Assembly: GCF_003326795.1 (NCBI RefSeq)
Contig: NZ_JPWI01000006.1
Location: forward strand, 186,001-250,000
Length of the DNA: 64,000 bases
Reading direction: 5' to 3'
From: Thalassospira profundimaris
GTDB lineage: Bacteria; Pseudomonadota; Alphaproteobacteria; Rhodospirillales; Thalassospiraceae
The notes under the pieces are model-generated. The model was given only the letters and a program-made list of their open reading frames with translations. It searched no databases and had not been told where the DNA came from. Below are positions 17,216-26,477 of this stretch, piece after piece. Position 1 is the first letter of the stretch. Each line of letters starts with the position of its first letter. Made by a program: the position numbers and the translations under genes.

Positions 17216-18130
17216 TTAACCGGCGGCGGCATCTCCGATCAATGCGGTGATCTGATCCCGGATCCAGCGATGCAGTGGATGGGTTGTGGTGCGGTCATGC
17301 CAGATCAGCGCCATGTCAAAGCCGGTGACGGGCAGTGGGGGATCAAATACCCGGATTTGGCCGGTGCGACCGCGGGCAACCCGCCTGGGCACAAGGGCAA
17401 TCATATCGCTGCGTGCGACGATTTCGGGGACAACAAGAAACCCCGGTGCAGACAGGGCAACATTGCGTTTTCGTCCAAGTGCGGCAAGGGCATCATCCGC
17501 AGGCCCCTTGAAGCCGCCGCCTTCGGGGGAAACGACGACATGGTCAAGTGCGCAGAAGCTTTCAAGATCAAGAGGTTCGCTGATTGCCGGATGATCGCAT
17601 CTGGCGATTGCGACATATTCCTCGTGATAGATTTTGCGCATACGAAGCGTTTCAGGCGCGGTTTCAGGCGTCGAGAGCGCAAGGCTGACATCACCGCGCG
17701 CCATCTGGGTATCAAGCATGGATGTGTTAATCGTGCGCCATGCGACTTTGATCCCGGGGGCGTCACGCCGCAAAACGTCAAGAAGCGGCATCAGGATCGC
17801 GTATTGCACATAGTCACTGGCGGCAATGGCGATGGTGGCGGTGATTGTCGATGGATCAAACGGACTGTTTTCAGCAACGACCCTGCGTACCCCTTCCAAT
17901 GCCTGATGCAGCGGTTCCTGGAGTTCAAGTGCGCGTTCGGTCGGGATCATGCCACGCTGTGCCGGTAGCAATAACGGATCCCCCAGCAAGTCACGCAGGC
18001 GCGTCAGTCGTGTCGAAATCGCCGGTTGACTGAGATTCAGGCGCTTTGCCGCATGTGTGACATTGCGTTCGGCCAGCAAGGTGTCGAGCGTGACCAGCAG
18101 GTTCAAGTCAAGCTTGCTGATATCTGTCAT
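17216..18130 (-). CDS. LysR-family transcriptional regulator
   Basis: A 304-residue regulator. The N-terminal helix-turn-helix has the LysR pattern (LDLNLLVTLDTLLAERNVTHAA, LNLSQPAISTRLTRLRDLLGDPLL). The effector domain follows from about residue 95 (IAIAASDYVQYAILMPLLDVL). It resembles the NodD/SyrM-like subgroup that often controls NAD(P)H oxidoreductases. ATG 18130 is chosen; the upstream in-frame TTG at 18163 has no support. It is divergent from the NAD(P)H dehydrogenase gene with a TTGAA/TTCAA palindrome between them. Confidence 0.92.
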   Translation of the reverse strand: MTDISKLDLNLLVTLDTLLAERNVTHAAKRLNLSQPAISTRLTRLRDLLGDPLLLPAQRGMIPTERALELQEPLHQALEGVRRVVAENSPFDPSTITATIAIAASDYVQYAILMPLLDVLRRDAPGIKVAWRTINTSMLDTQMARGDVSLALSTPETAPETLRMRKIYHEEYVAIARCDHPAISEPLDLESFCALDHVVVSPEGGGFKGPADDALAALGRKRNVALSAPGFLVVPEIVARSDMIALVPRRVARGRTGQIRVFDPPLPVTGFDMALIWHDRTTTHPLHRWIRDQITALIGDAAAG

Positions 18131-18152
18131 ATTTATACCAGATAAAAAATTA

Positions 18153-18163
18153 TTGAATTTCAA
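18153..18163. promoter_or_regulatory. Candidate LysR box
   Basis: TTGAATTTCAA, an 11-base palindrome in the AT-rich gap between the LysR gene and the divergent oxidoreductase. It fits the loose T-N11-A LysR pattern, which is weak evidence on its own. Confidence 0.4.
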
Positions 18164-18226
18164 AGATAGCAGAACATCAGGCCATGATCACGCATCGAAT
18201 GTGACCCCCTTTGGAAGGACGACCCA

Positions 18227-19066
18227 ATGTCGAATGTCTTGATTGTTCATGCCCATCCCGAACCTGCATCCCTGACCAGCGCATTAAAGAATGTCGCGGT
18301 TGAAAAGCTCCGCGCTGACGGACATGACGTGAAGGTTTCTGACCTTTATGCCATGGGATGGAAACCCCTTGCAGATGCACATGATTTTATCGAACGTCAC
18401 GATCCTGATCGGCTGATCTATGTAGCAGAGTCCAAAAATGCGTATGCGTCGGGCTTGCAGACGGCAGACATCGTAGCCGAACAGGATAAGCTTTTATGGG
18501 CGGATGCGGTGTTGTTCAGCTTTCCGATGTGGTGGTTCGGAATGCCCGCCATCCTGAAAGGCTGGGTTGATCGTGTGTTCGCCTATGGCTTTGCGTATGG
18601 TGTTGGCGAGCATAGCGAGAAGCACTGGGGCGACCGCTATGGCGAGGGCACCCTTGCCGGACGGCGGGCGATGCTGATTGTACCGATTGGCGGACATTTG
18701 CCGCATTACAGTGAGCGTGGCGTCAATGGCAGCATCGATGATGTGTTGTGGCCGATCCAGCACGGCGTACTTTTCTATCCCGGTATGGACGTCATGCCGC
18801 CATTTCCGGTTTATAGTACCGATCGTATGGATGAGGACGGGTGGGCAGAAATCGAGACCGCGTTCAAGGAACGCCTCGCAGGTTTGTTCACTGATGAGCC
18901 AATCCCCTATCGCACACAAAATGGTGGCCATTATGATGGCAAGCAGCGTCTGAAACCGGGGCTGGGTGGCGGATCCGATGGCATCAGCATGCATCTGGTG
19001 CGTGAAGGCGATCCTGAAGAAGTCCTGCACGGGCAGGTCAGGCAATCGCGCCGACTGGCATCCTAG
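18227..19066 (+). CDS. NAD(P)H dehydrogenase (quinone), flavodoxin-fold family
   Basis: A 279-residue oxidoreductase of the NQO1/MdaB-like family, which reduces quinones by two electrons with a bound flavin. Typical marks: VLIVHAHPEPASLTSAL at the N-terminus (flavin phosphate site), FSFPMWWFGMPAILKGWVDRVF (about 98-119) and GRRAMLIVPIGG. GGAAGGA precedes the ATG. It is longer at the C-terminus than the usual 190-240 residues. It is divergent from a LysR regulator that probably activates it. Confidence 0.9.
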   Translation: MSNVLIVHAHPEPASLTSALKNVAVEKLRADGHDVKVSDLYAMGWKPLADAHDFIERHDPDRLIYVAESKNAYASGLQTADIVAEQDKLLWADAVLFSFPMWWFGMPAILKGWVDRVFAYGFAYGVGEHSEKHWGDRYGEGTLAGRRAMLIVPIGGHLPHYSERGVNGSIDDVLWPIQHGVLFYPGMDVMPPFPVYSTDRMDEDGWAEIETAFKERLAGLFTDEPIPYRTQNGGHYDGKQRLKPGLGGGSDGISMHLVREGDPEEVLHGQVRQSRRLAS

Positions 19067-19075
19067 ATAACACTG

Positions 19076-19105
19076 AAAAGGGCCGGGGAAAACTCCGGCC
19101 CTTTT
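19076..19105. terminator. Bidirectional terminator
   Basis: AAAAGGGCCGG (19076-19086) pairs with CCGGCCCTTTT (19095-19105) around an eight-base loop, between the convergent oxidoreductase and lyase genes. The A and T tracts allow termination from both sides. Confidence 0.85.
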
Positions 19106-19128
19106 GATGTGATCTTTATATGGAGCGT

Positions 19129-20115
19129 TTAACCCGCGTCGCGTGCGGCGATAGCTTCGGCCTGTTTGACCATGACTTCGGCCTGCTTGATCGAGGCAAT
19201 GTCGATCAGGCGACCATCTAGGGCAACCGCACCAGCACCTTCTGTCTGCGCCTTTGCCATGGCTTCAAGGATGCGTCTGGCTTTGGTGACTTCGGCCTCT
19301 GACGGGGAATAGACGTCGTTGGCAAGGCCGATCTGGCTGGGATGTATCGCCCATTTGCCTTCGCAGCCCAGAACCATGGCGCGCGCGCCTTGTGCGCGAT
19401 AGCCGTCGGGATCGGAAAAATCACCGAACGGACCATCAATCGGGCGCAAGCCATTGGCGCGTGCGGCAACGACCATGCGTGCAATCGCGTAATGCCACAT
19501 GTCACCCCAGTGATAATCGCGCGGATTGTCGCCATCCTTGTCGGTCAGGACACCATAATGCGGGTTCGGACCGCCGATGCCGGTCGTCATGGCCTTGGTG
19601 GATGCGGCGTAATCGGCGACACCGAAATGAAGGCTTTCATTGCGCGGGGAGGCGGCGGCAATTTCGTGAATGTTTTGCATGCCAAGTGCGGTTTCGATGA
19701 TCAGCTCAAACCCGATGCGTTTCTTGCGTCCCTTGGCAGCTTCGATCTGGGTTGTCAGCATATCAAGCGCATAGACATCCGACGCTGTGCCGACCTTGGG
19801 GATCATGATCAGGTCAAGCCGGTCACCGGCCTGTTCAAGCACATCGACGACGTCACGATACATGTAATGCGTATCCAGACCATTGATGCGGACCGACAAG
19901 ACCTTGTCACCCCAGTCAATGTCATTGATCGCTTCGATGATATTCTTGCGGGCCTGTTCCTTGTCACTGGGCGCAACCGCGTCTTCCAGATCAAGGAAAA
20001 TGGCATCGGCCTTGGATTTCGCGGCCTTTTCAAACAGTTCGATGCGACTGCCGGGAACGGCAAGCTCTGATCGGTTCAGGCGCGCGGGGGCCGGTGTCGG
20101 GGTGGTGAAGCTCAT
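19129..20115 (-). CDS. L-malyl-CoA / beta-methylmalyl-CoA lyase (CitE-like)
   Basis: A 328-residue member of the HpcH/HpaI-CitE aldolase family that cleaves or forms malyl-CoA from glyoxylate and acetyl-CoA. It closely tracks my recollection of Mcl1 of Rhodobacter: LDLEDAVAP (metal and CoA region, about 41-49), SVRINGLDT, RDVVDVLEQAGDRLD, GPFGDFSD and KWAIHPSQI near the active site. GGAGAAA precedes the ATG. It takes part in the ethylmalonyl-CoA pathway, the 3-hydroxypropionate route or glyoxylate assimilation; here it is a single gene with no pathway neighbours. Malate synthase-like thioesterase-coupled activity (Mcl2) is the main alternative. Confidence 0.88.
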   Translation of the reverse strand: MSFTTPTPAPARLNRSELAVPGSRIELFEKAAKSKADAIFLDLEDAVAPSDKEQARKNIIEAINDIDWGDKVLSVRINGLDTHYMYRDVVDVLEQAGDRLDLIMIPKVGTASDVYALDMLTTQIEAAKGRKKRIGFELIIETALGMQNIHEIAAASPRNESLHFGVADYAASTKAMTTGIGGPNPHYGVLTDKDGDNPRDYHWGDMWHYAIARMVVAARANGLRPIDGPFGDFSDPDGYRAQGARAMVLGCEGKWAIHPSQIGLANDVYSPSEAEVTKARRILEAMAKAQTEGAGAVALDGRLIDIASIKQAEVMVKQAEAIAARDAG

Positions 20116-20500
20116 GATTACGTTTCTCCAGAACCTGTCATTTCAAGTGGGCATCGCAAGCAAACAAGGCCATGCAATGTCCCGGGCGTATTTTGCGTCC
20201 CGTTTTCGGGATCGTACCGTGGCCGCCGTGACAGTTATGTGGCCCGCGATCATTGTGCGTCGCGGTAATCCTGATCCCAATTTATGGTGCATATGCGAAT
20301 GCTGGCAAGCTTAAAAAGCCTGTGCCTCATTGTGCTTTCGACGCATGGAGGCAAAGTCAGGCGCTTAATTAAGAAAAAGTCGAGATAAGCCCGATAAAGC
20401 AATAGCCCCTTAACGGCTCAGCCGTTAGATTACCGCCGATATCCGGGGGCGGCTCCGCATTTGCCCCGATGGTCAAATCAGCAGGTAGAACAAACGACCC
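20116..20500. other. 385-base intergenic region
   Basis: It holds the divergent starts of the malyl-CoA lyase and the diguanylate cyclase. The only structure I see is a short hairpin, TAACGGC (20411-20417) with GCCGTTA (20421-20427). No convincing gene or riboswitch. Confidence 0.5.
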
Positions 20501-21661
20501 ATGCGTCGCGCTTATTCCATCATTGTCTCGGCTGGTATGGCACCCGTTCTGATCATGGGGGCCTGTCTGGCTCTGGCGATATCGCCCGGTCTTGTGCCTG
20601 GCGAGCTGTCCGGACTTGTCCGGTATGGTCCGTTCTTACTGGCGATGCTTGGCGGTGCAATTGCATGGTGGTTTAACCGTGGGCGTGCGGTTTTTGTCAT
20701 GTTGCTGTTGCTGATTTGCTATTGGCTTCTGGTGGGAAACGGGGCGGGTTTCTCGCCCGATGGTCTGGCATTTCTTCGCATTGCGACCCTTTATCTGATC
20801 CCGATCAATCTTTTGATTCTTGGCTTTACGGCAGAACGCGGGGTTTTGAACCCGCGCGGGATTGCCCGGATGCTGGTTCTGGGATTGCAGATCTTCGTCA
20901 TGCTGATGCTGGCCGGTCAGCCCGATGTCGGATCGGCGCTTTATCATCTGCTCGATACGCGGTTCTTTGCCAGCACCGGTTTGATGGGCGCAATGCCGCA
21001 TCCCGCGATGGTGGTTTCGTTCGTCGCCATTGTGTTGCTTTTGATCCGGCACAAGCCGTTGGAAACAAGTTTTGCTGCGGCGATTATTGCCATTGATGTG
21101 GCAACCGTGATGGGCACCGGCATTATCCAGTATGGATATCTGGCGGCCACCGGCGTTGTCCTGGCGGGATTGGCGCAAGAAGCATGGCGGATGGCATTTG
21201 TCGATGATCTGACCGGATTGCCGGGGCGTCGCGCCCTTGGTCATGCGATGGCGGAACTTGGCAATCAGTATGCAATTGCGATGCTTGACGTCGACCACTT
21301 CAAAAAGTTCAACGACACCTATGGGCATGATGTCGGTGACATCGTTCTGAAAAAGGTGGCCCGCGAACTGGCGCGAGTTGGCGGCGGTGGCAAGGCATTC
21401 CGGTATGGTGGCGAGGAATTCACCGTGGTCTTTGCCGGACGTGGCATCGAGAAGGCGCAGGGGCCGCTTGAAGCGCTGCGCAAACGCATTGCGGAAAACA
21501 AGATCGTCATCCCGGAAAAGAACAAGACCGTTTCCGTCACGATTTCGGTGGGCATTTCCGAACGTGATGAGGACGCAACCGATCCGTGGGATGTTCTTAA
21601 ACGTGCCGACCAAAAGCTTTATGAAGCAAAGCAGGCCGGGCGCAACCGGGTTGTTTCGTAA
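20501..21661 (+). CDS. Membrane-bound diguanylate cyclase lacking an inhibitory site
   Basis: A 386-residue protein with about six hydrophobic segments (residues 5-225) and a cytoplasmic GGDEF domain (about 230-385) that makes cyclic di-GMP. The catalytic motif RYGGEEF is intact (GGEEF at 303-307), as are DDLTGL, DVDHFKKFND and the ADQKLYEAKQ end. The inhibitory I-site RxxD, expected at 294-297, reads GGGG, so product feedback inhibition is probably absent. The membrane part is not a known sensor family by eye. Single gene, convergent with the ACT-domain gene. Confidence 0.9.
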   Translation: MRRAYSIIVSAGMAPVLIMGACLALAISPGLVPGELSGLVRYGPFLLAMLGGAIAWWFNRGRAVFVMLLLLICYWLLVGNGAGFSPDGLAFLRIATLYLIPINLLILGFTAERGVLNPRGIARMLVLGLQIFVMLMLAGQPDVGSALYHLLDTRFFASTGLMGAMPHPAMVVSFVAIVLLLIRHKPLETSFAAAIIAIDVATVMGTGIIQYGYLAATGVVLAGLAQEAWRMAFVDDLTGLPGRRALGHAMAELGNQYAIAMLDVDHFKKFNDTYGHDVGDIVLKKVARELARVGGGGKAFRYGGEEFTVVFAGRGIEKAQGPLEALRKRIAENKIVIPEKNKTVSVTISVGISERDEDATDPWDVLKRADQKLYEAKQAGRNRVVS

Positions 21662-21717
21662 TCAGGGAACCGGCACCCCGTTTGGGACACCGGTTCAAAG
21701 TTCCCGGATTTCAGAAT

Positions 21718-22239
21718 TCAGAGTTCGTCAAACTTGAACAGCAACCGCATCGAGCCCGCCGTATTGGCAAGGGTTGCAAGGCAGTTGCTTGCGCGTTCGG
21801 CCGGGATGGCGACAGCAAAGCGTGTCGTGTAAATCCGGGCATCTTTTTCATCGGTTGCCGATGCCGCCATGCGGACAATATTGGCGTTATATTCGATGAA
21901 AATTTCCGAAAGACGCGCGATCAGTCCGGGCTGGTCAATGCCGGAACATTCGATCAGGTGAGTGGCACCGGGCGCACCGACCAGTTCCGGGGCGGCGGCG
22001 ATTGCCTCGACCGAGATATCGGCATTTTCAAGTGACAGTTCGGCAAGGCCGGCGGCACATTCTGACGGTGGGCAATCATCTGGCAATTCACAGCTGGTTT
22101 CAAACTTTGCGGTGTTGCCATCCAAACCGAAGGATGTCGGGCCAAGATTTGCACCAATATCAAAAAGCAGTCCGGAAATATCAGAAACAAGACCGACGCG
22201 GTCGGTGCAAGAAATCGTTATTCTGGTATTGGCTTTCAT
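21718..22239 (-). CDS. Two-ACT-domain protein (GcvR-like)
   Basis: A 173-residue protein with two ACT domains: residues 4-80 (ITISCTDRVGLVSDISGLLFDIGANL) and about 92-170 (HLIECSGIDQPGLIARLSEIF). This is the layout of GcvR, the accessory regulator of glycine cleavage genes that binds amino acids. GAGGAGTG precedes the ATG. No glycine-cleavage genes lie nearby, so its target is unknown. Confidence 0.88.
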   Translation of the reverse strand: MKANTRITISCTDRVGLVSDISGLLFDIGANLGPTSFGLDGNTAKFETSCELPDDCPPSECAAGLAELSLENADISVEAIAAAPELVGAPGATHLIECSGIDQPGLIARLSEIFIEYNANIVRMAASATDEKDARIYTTRFAVAIPAERASNCLATLANTAGSMRLLFKFDEL

Positions 22240-22504
22240 GTAGGCACTCCTCGTACATCATCGTGGGGCTTGTCTTGGCCTTGGCCTTGGAAAAAGCATA
22301 TCACCGGCAAGGCACGACGCCCATTTCTTTTAAAGCCGGCGGATATTCTCGCATGTTAGATATTTGAAAAAGCCCGATATTTCAGGCACTCTATCCCTTG
22401 GTATCGGATTGCTCCACCATTTGGCGGGGTAACATCTTCATCCCGCAGGATGCCTGGCTGGTCTTGGGGCACAAAGGCCGGGCTGCGGATGACAAGGGGG
22501 ATCC

Positions 22505-24586
22505 ATGAACAATCTCGCACTCGGCGCAAAGATCGCGTTGTTTTCTGCCATTGTGGTTGCACTGGCCCTGGTCATTGTCATTGCACAATCTTCCAGTCGC
22601 GCGTTTGATGCTGCACGTAATAGCGGTATTTCACAGATGCGAAGTGAAATACGGTCTGCAGCAAATGACATGTCGGGCGTGGTGGAAGCCGCACTGATCG
22701 CAAGTTCCGGTTTTGCCGATACCGCCGCAGCTGTTGCTGAAAACGGCAAGGCCGCAAGCAGCAGCGATGGCCGTGAGGTTCTTAGTCAAACCCTTCGCCA
22801 GTCGCTTCTTGATCATCCTGCATGGTTTGGTACATGGACTTTGGCCCGCCCCAATGTTTTGGGCGGATCCGATGCGGACTGGGTCGGCAAATCTGGCGGT
22901 GATTCTGCGGGGATTTACACCCCTTACTGGGTGCGAGATGGCGAAAATGTCGTCATGGATACCGGGGCCGATTATGATGCGACCGGAGATTTCGGCGAAG
23001 ATTTCTTTGCGGTTTCCGAAGCAAGCAAACTGCCTGCGGTTCTTGAACCCTATGTCGAGACCCTGAATGACAATTCCGAGGTGGTGATGACGTCGGCGAC
23101 GACGCCGGTCATTGTCGATGGCAAGGTTATTGCGGTTTCTGGTGTCGATCTTGAACTCAGTGCCCTTCAGAAACGTGTAGCAGAAGAAAAGCCGTTCGGC
23201 GTCGGGCGTCTTTGGCTTGTGACCGATACCGGTTCGGTGGTGGCCCATCCTGATCCGGAGTTGCTGGCAGCGAAGCTTGAAGATACCGGCGTGAGCCCTG
23301 ATCAGGTTGCTACCGCCCGTTCCGAGGGATTTGTGACCGCCGAGCTTGACGGGGTTGAAAGCTATCTGGTGGCGTTGTCTGTGCAGTTCGGCAATGCGCC
23401 GCAAATCTGGACGATCATCGGGGCGGTTCCGAGTGATGCTGTTCTTGCCAGTGCCAATGCGGCTGCGCGTGAAGCGATCATTATCGGGTTGATTGTTCTG
23501 GTGGCGGCGATTGTTGCAGCCCTTATGGTAGGCAAACTTCAGGCACGCCCGATTTTGAACCTGGCGGCCGTGATGGGCAAAATGGCCGATGGAAATCTGG
23601 CAACCGAGATTCCCCATATCGGGCAAAGCAATGAAATGGGCAAGATGGCCGCTGCCCTTGAAAACTTCCGGGACAAATCCTTGCGGGCGAGGGAGCTTGA
23701 AGAAGAGGCCGAAGCTGCCGAAAAACGCGCAGAGGAAACCCGCAAGCAGGCAATGATCAAGGTTGCTGATGATTTCGAAGCAAGTTCGGGCAAGGCGGTG
23801 GCATCGGTCAGTTCGGCTGCTGCGGCATTGGGTGAAATTACCGAACGGATGGGGCGTCTTGTCGAAACGGCGCGTTCCCGCATGTCGCACGCCACTGGCG
23901 GTGCGGATCAGGCCAGCGAGAATGTGCAGGTTGTTGCCTCTGCCGCGGAGGAACTTCTGGCCTCGATTGAAGAAATCGGACAGCAGGTCGCCATGGCCGC
24001 CGACGTTTCGCGCGAAGCGGCACAGGAAGCCAGTGCTGCGACGACCAATATCAGCGATCTGGACGGCAAGGCGCGCCAGATTGGCGAAGTCGTGACGATC
24101 ATTCAGGATATCGCAGCCCAGACCAATCTTCTGGCGCTGAATGCGACGATTGAGGCCGCCCGTGCCGGGGAGGCAGGCAAGGGCTTTGCGGTTGTTGCCA
24201 ACGAGGTCAAGGGGCTGGCTAACCAGACATCCAAGGCAACTGATGAAATTTCCGAACAGATCAGCGTCATTCAGGGATCGGTAAGTGCGGCTGTCGAAAC
24301 CATCGGACGTATTGACGAAGTTGTCGGCCGGGTCGAAGGGATTTCAACGGCAATTGCATCGGCTGTTGAAGAACAAAGTGCTGCAACCCGCGAGATCGCC
24401 AATAGCGCGGGCAAGGCTTCAGACGGTGTTCAGACCTTTGCCAGCAGCATCGGTGAACTTGCGCAGTCAATTGAGGAAGTTGGTGGTGTCTCGCAGGATG
24501 TGCACGGGGCTGCGGTCAATCTTCAGGATGATAGCAGCTCGCTTGAGGGATCGGTTTCGACCTTCCTTGGCGCAGTGCGCAGGTGA
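22505..24586 (+). CDS. Methyl-accepting chemotaxis protein with dCache sensor
   Basis: A 693-residue chemoreceptor. One N-terminal helix (8-28) is followed by a periplasmic dCache-type sensor (about 35-315, with [13 protein letters not shown] and [11 protein letters not shown]), a second helix (about 322-345), HAMP (about 346-400), an [17 protein letters not shown] helix and the signalling domain. The kinase-control tip is intact: [29 protein letters not shown]. No C-terminal pentapeptide for CheR/CheB docking is present. The ligand cannot be told. AAGGGGAT lies just before the ATG. No other che genes are in the window. Confidence 0.95.
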   Translation: MNNLALGAKIALFSAIVVALALVIVIAQSSSRAFDAARNSGISQMRSEIRSAANDMSGVVEAALIASSGFADTAAAVAENGKAASSSDGREVLSQTLRQSLLDHPAWFGTWTLARPNVLGGSDADWVGKSGGDSAGIYTPYWVRDGENVVMDTGADYDATGDFGEDFFAVSEASKLPAVLEPYVETLNDNSEVVMTSATTPVIVDGKVIAVSGVDLELSALQKRVAEEKPFGVGRLWLVTDTGSVVAHPDPELLAAKLEDTGVSPDQVATARSEGFVTAELDGVESYLVALSVQFGNAPQIWTIIGAVPSDAVLASANAAAREAIIIGLIVLVAAIVAALMVGKLQARPILNLAAVMGKMADGNLATEIPHIGQSNEMGKMAAALENFRDKSLRARELEEEAEAAEKRAEETRKQAMIKVADDFEASSGKAVASVSSAAAALGEITERMGRLVETARSRMSHATGGADQASENVQVVASAAEELLASIEEIGQQVAMAADVSREAAQEASAATTNISDLDGKARQIGEVVTIIQDIAAQTNLLALNATIEAARAGEAGKGFAVVANEVKGLANQTSKATDEISEQISVIQGSVSAAVETIGRIDEVVGRVEGISTAIASAVEEQSAATREIANSAGKASDGVQTFASSIGELAQSIEEVGGVSQDVHGAAVNLQDDSSSLEGSVSTFLGAVRR

Positions 24587-24595
24587 TTCGTAAAC

Positions 24596-24627
24596 CGGGA
24601 AGCAAGACACTGCTTCCCGTGACTTTT
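24596..24627 (+). terminator. Intrinsic terminator after the chemoreceptor
   Basis: CGGGAAGCA (24596-24604) pairs with TGCTTCCCG (24611-24619), followed by TGACTTTT. Confidence 0.75.
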
Positions 24628-24640
24628 ACCGGAAAAGAAC

Positions 24641-24669
24641 AAAGGCCCGACGGATAACGTCGGGCCTTT
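24641..24669 (-). terminator. Terminator after the first tRNA-Arg copy
   Basis: AAAGGCCCGACG (24641-24652) pairs with CGTCGGGCCTTT (24658-24669). On the minus strand it follows the tRNA 3' end and is trailed by TTGTTCTTTT. Confidence 0.8.
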
Positions 24670-24672
24670 GAC

Positions 24673-24749
24673 TGGCGCGCCCGGAAGGATTCGAACCTCC
24701 GGCCTTCTGATTCGTAGTCAGATGCTCTATCCAGCTGAGCTACGGGCGC
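24673..24749 (-). tRNA. tRNA-Arg (ACG), copy 1
   Basis: Cloverleaf of 77 bases including an encoded CCA end. Acceptor GCGCCCG pairs with CGGGCGC, the discriminator base is G, the anticodon stem TCTGA/TCAGA encloses CTACGAA with anticodon ACG, and the T-loop GTTCGAATC is present. It is identical to the copy at 24806-24882. Confidence 0.95.
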
Positions 24750-24772
24750 TTTTTCAAGCTTACGTAAATGGT

Positions 24773-24802
24773 AAAGGCTCGACGCGGTAACGTCGAGCCT
24801 TT
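24773..24802 (-). terminator. Terminator-like hairpin after the second tRNA-Arg copy
   Basis: AAAGGCTCGACG (24773-24784) pairs with CGTCGAGCCTTT (24791-24802). It has the same design as the hairpin at 24641-24669, but the T tract is weaker. Confidence 0.65.
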
Positions 24803-24805
24803 CAA

Positions 24806-24882
24806 TGGCGCGCCCGGAAGGATTCGAACCTCCGGCCTTCTGATTCGTAGTCAGATGCTCTATCCAGCTGAGCTACGGGCGC
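24806..24882 (-). tRNA. tRNA-Arg (ACG), copy 2
   Basis: Identical to the copy at 24673-24749 over all 77 bases including CCA. It is transcribed first on the minus strand; 56 bases holding a hairpin separate the two. Confidence 0.95.
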
Positions 24883-25218
24883 TTTGCCTTAATTTCCGGC
24901 GGTTTGCTTGGGTGTGCTCCCCGTCGGCGGAGCGGAACTTATGCAAACGAGCAGGGCATTGCAAGCAGTAAATTTCAAAAAAAGGTATTTTTTCGTAAGG
25001 CGCGGTTTACGGGACTGCTACGCACTTGTTTTGCCCGGCTTTGTCCGGTTTGTCGGACTTATGGACAAGACTCGGCAAAAAAGGGGCAAATGCGTCTTGT
25101 TCCACAAGTGGTCGTGGACTAAGATGCATTCAATCCCGGGGGAACAGGGGCTTGTTTCACCACATAAAAAAGCAGGCCCAGGGAGATTCGCATATTTCTA
25201 CTTAGGTAATAGATCGAA
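24883..25218. other. 336-base intergenic region
   Basis: The upstream region of the lipoprotein gene and the tRNA-Arg promoter region. It contains runs such as AAAAAAGG and a few short repeats of CCGG, but no convincing gene or regulatory motif. Confidence 0.5.
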
Positions 25219-26337
25219 ATGGCCGTTCGTAAAACCTACCTTGCCGTAATCGGCACCGCCCTGATGCTGGGGGGATGTTCTTTTTCTTCTGAGGCCCTTT
25301 GGCCAACACTTGCTGGTGAAGAAGATACGACCCAGGAAAACATGGTCGCATCCGAGCCGGTCGGTGCTAATGCCACCACCAGTTACGATGTTGCTGCAAG
25401 CACACAGCCGTTGACCGGTGTGTCTCAGACCGGAACCTTTGTCGGTTCCAAAGTCGAGAACATGCAGCAGGAGCTCAACCGTCTCAAGGCGGCTTTGAAC
25501 CAACACAACAATGAACTGCAACAGCTTCGCGGACAGACTGTCTCGCATTCGCAGGCCTATCACGGCACTGTGGCTGCGATCAGCGCACGTTTGCAGGTTG
25601 GCACGACCCCGGGTAACCCGGTTCTTGTGCAGCAGTGGAACACCGCACAGTCCGAGCTGGACCTGGTGAATGACGATATTGCCGCACTGAACTCGCTGGC
25701 GAACAAGGTTGCTGCTGACAGCACGCTTTCGACTTTCCTGCTTGAGTCTGTTCGCTCCGCCTATCAGGTTTCCGGTGCTGTTGACGAAGACCATCGTCAG
25801 CTTGCCCTGCTTGAAGACGAAACCAACCGCACCACGGTGCTGATTGATCGTCTCCTGAACGAAATCAGCGAAAGCCTGTCGCGTCAGACATCCTATGTCA
25901 GCACCGAACGTGCGAACCTGAACGCTTTGGCACTGGCTGTTAAAAACGGTGAAATCTTCGGGGATTCGCTTTCCAAGCGGGTTTTCCAGTCACAGGCCGC
26001 TCCCGCGTCGGCTAGCCCGCGCATGGCAGCAGCCGGTGACCGCCCGCTGGTCGTCATCCGTTTCGACACTGCCAGCGTGAAATACGAGCAGGCGCTTTAT
26101 AACGCGGTGAACCGCGTTCTGGAACGCCGCCCGCAGGCCAGCTTTGACGTTGTCGCGGTAACGCCGAATCGTGGTACCCCGGCGCAAGTCGCGCTGAATT
26201 CAAACAAATCCAAGCGTAATGCGCAGGCAGTTCTTCGGTCGCTGACCGATATGGGTATGCCAAGCTCGCGTGTTCATGCATCGGATGCCACCAGCGCATC
26301 TGTTTCGTCCAACGAGGTGCATGTTTTCGTGCGCTAA
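25219..26337 (+). CDS. OmpA-like outer-membrane lipoprotein with coiled coil
   Basis: A 372-residue lipoprotein. The lipobox LGGC places the lipidated cysteine at residue 20. A region rich in heptads follows (about 75-235, for example VENMQQELNRLKAALNQ), and the C-terminal 100 residues have an OmpA-like pattern (VVIRFDTASVKYEQALYNAV, then ASFDVVAVTPNRG) that would bind peptidoglycan. The classical OmpA peptidoglycan motif is diverged. It is probably an envelope structural protein anchoring the outer membrane to the wall. Single gene with its own terminator. Confidence 0.82.
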   Translation: MAVRKTYLAVIGTALMLGGCSFSSEALWPTLAGEEDTTQENMVASEPVGANATTSYDVAASTQPLTGVSQTGTFVGSKVENMQQELNRLKAALNQHNNELQQLRGQTVSHSQAYHGTVAAISARLQVGTTPGNPVLVQQWNTAQSELDLVNDDIAALNSLANKVAADSTLSTFLLESVRSAYQVSGAVDEDHRQLALLEDETNRTTVLIDRLLNEISESLSRQTSYVSTERANLNALALAVKNGEIFGDSLSKRVFQSQAAPASASPRMAAAGDRPLVVIRFDTASVKYEQALYNAVNRVLERRPQASFDVVAVTPNRGTPAQVALNSNKSKRNAQAVLRSLTDMGMPSSRVHASDATSASVSSNEVHVFVR

Positions 26338-26374
26338 GTCCGGTCGGACATAAGGGATTTTAAGAACGGCTCTG

Positions 26375-26412
26375 ACGGGTGCTTCGGGAAATCGAAGCAC
26401 CCGTTTGTTTTT
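26375..26412 (+). terminator. Intrinsic terminator after the lipoprotein gene
   Basis: ACGGGTGCTTCG (26375-26386) pairs with CGAAGCACCCGT (26393-26404), followed by TTGTTTTT. Confidence 0.9.
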
Positions 26413-26477
26413 GATCGATCATGCATTGTGGTCTTTGCGATCGCGATGCCTTATCCACCCCGGGCAAGAAGAGAGTG

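Noticed and set aside
20411-20427. Short hairpin upstream of the diguanylate cyclase as a possible riboswitch
   Set aside because: Only seven pairs and a three-base loop; no c-di-GMP riboswitch features.
21667-21696. GAACCGG/CCGGTTC inverted repeat between the diguanylate cyclase and the ACT gene
   Set aside because: Loop too long and no T tract; left out as a terminator.
24768-25249. Open frames on the plus strand across the tRNA-Arg genes (for example APGRIRTSGLLIRSQ)
   Set aside because: They are the antisense reading of tRNA genes, a well-known artefact, and are not genes.
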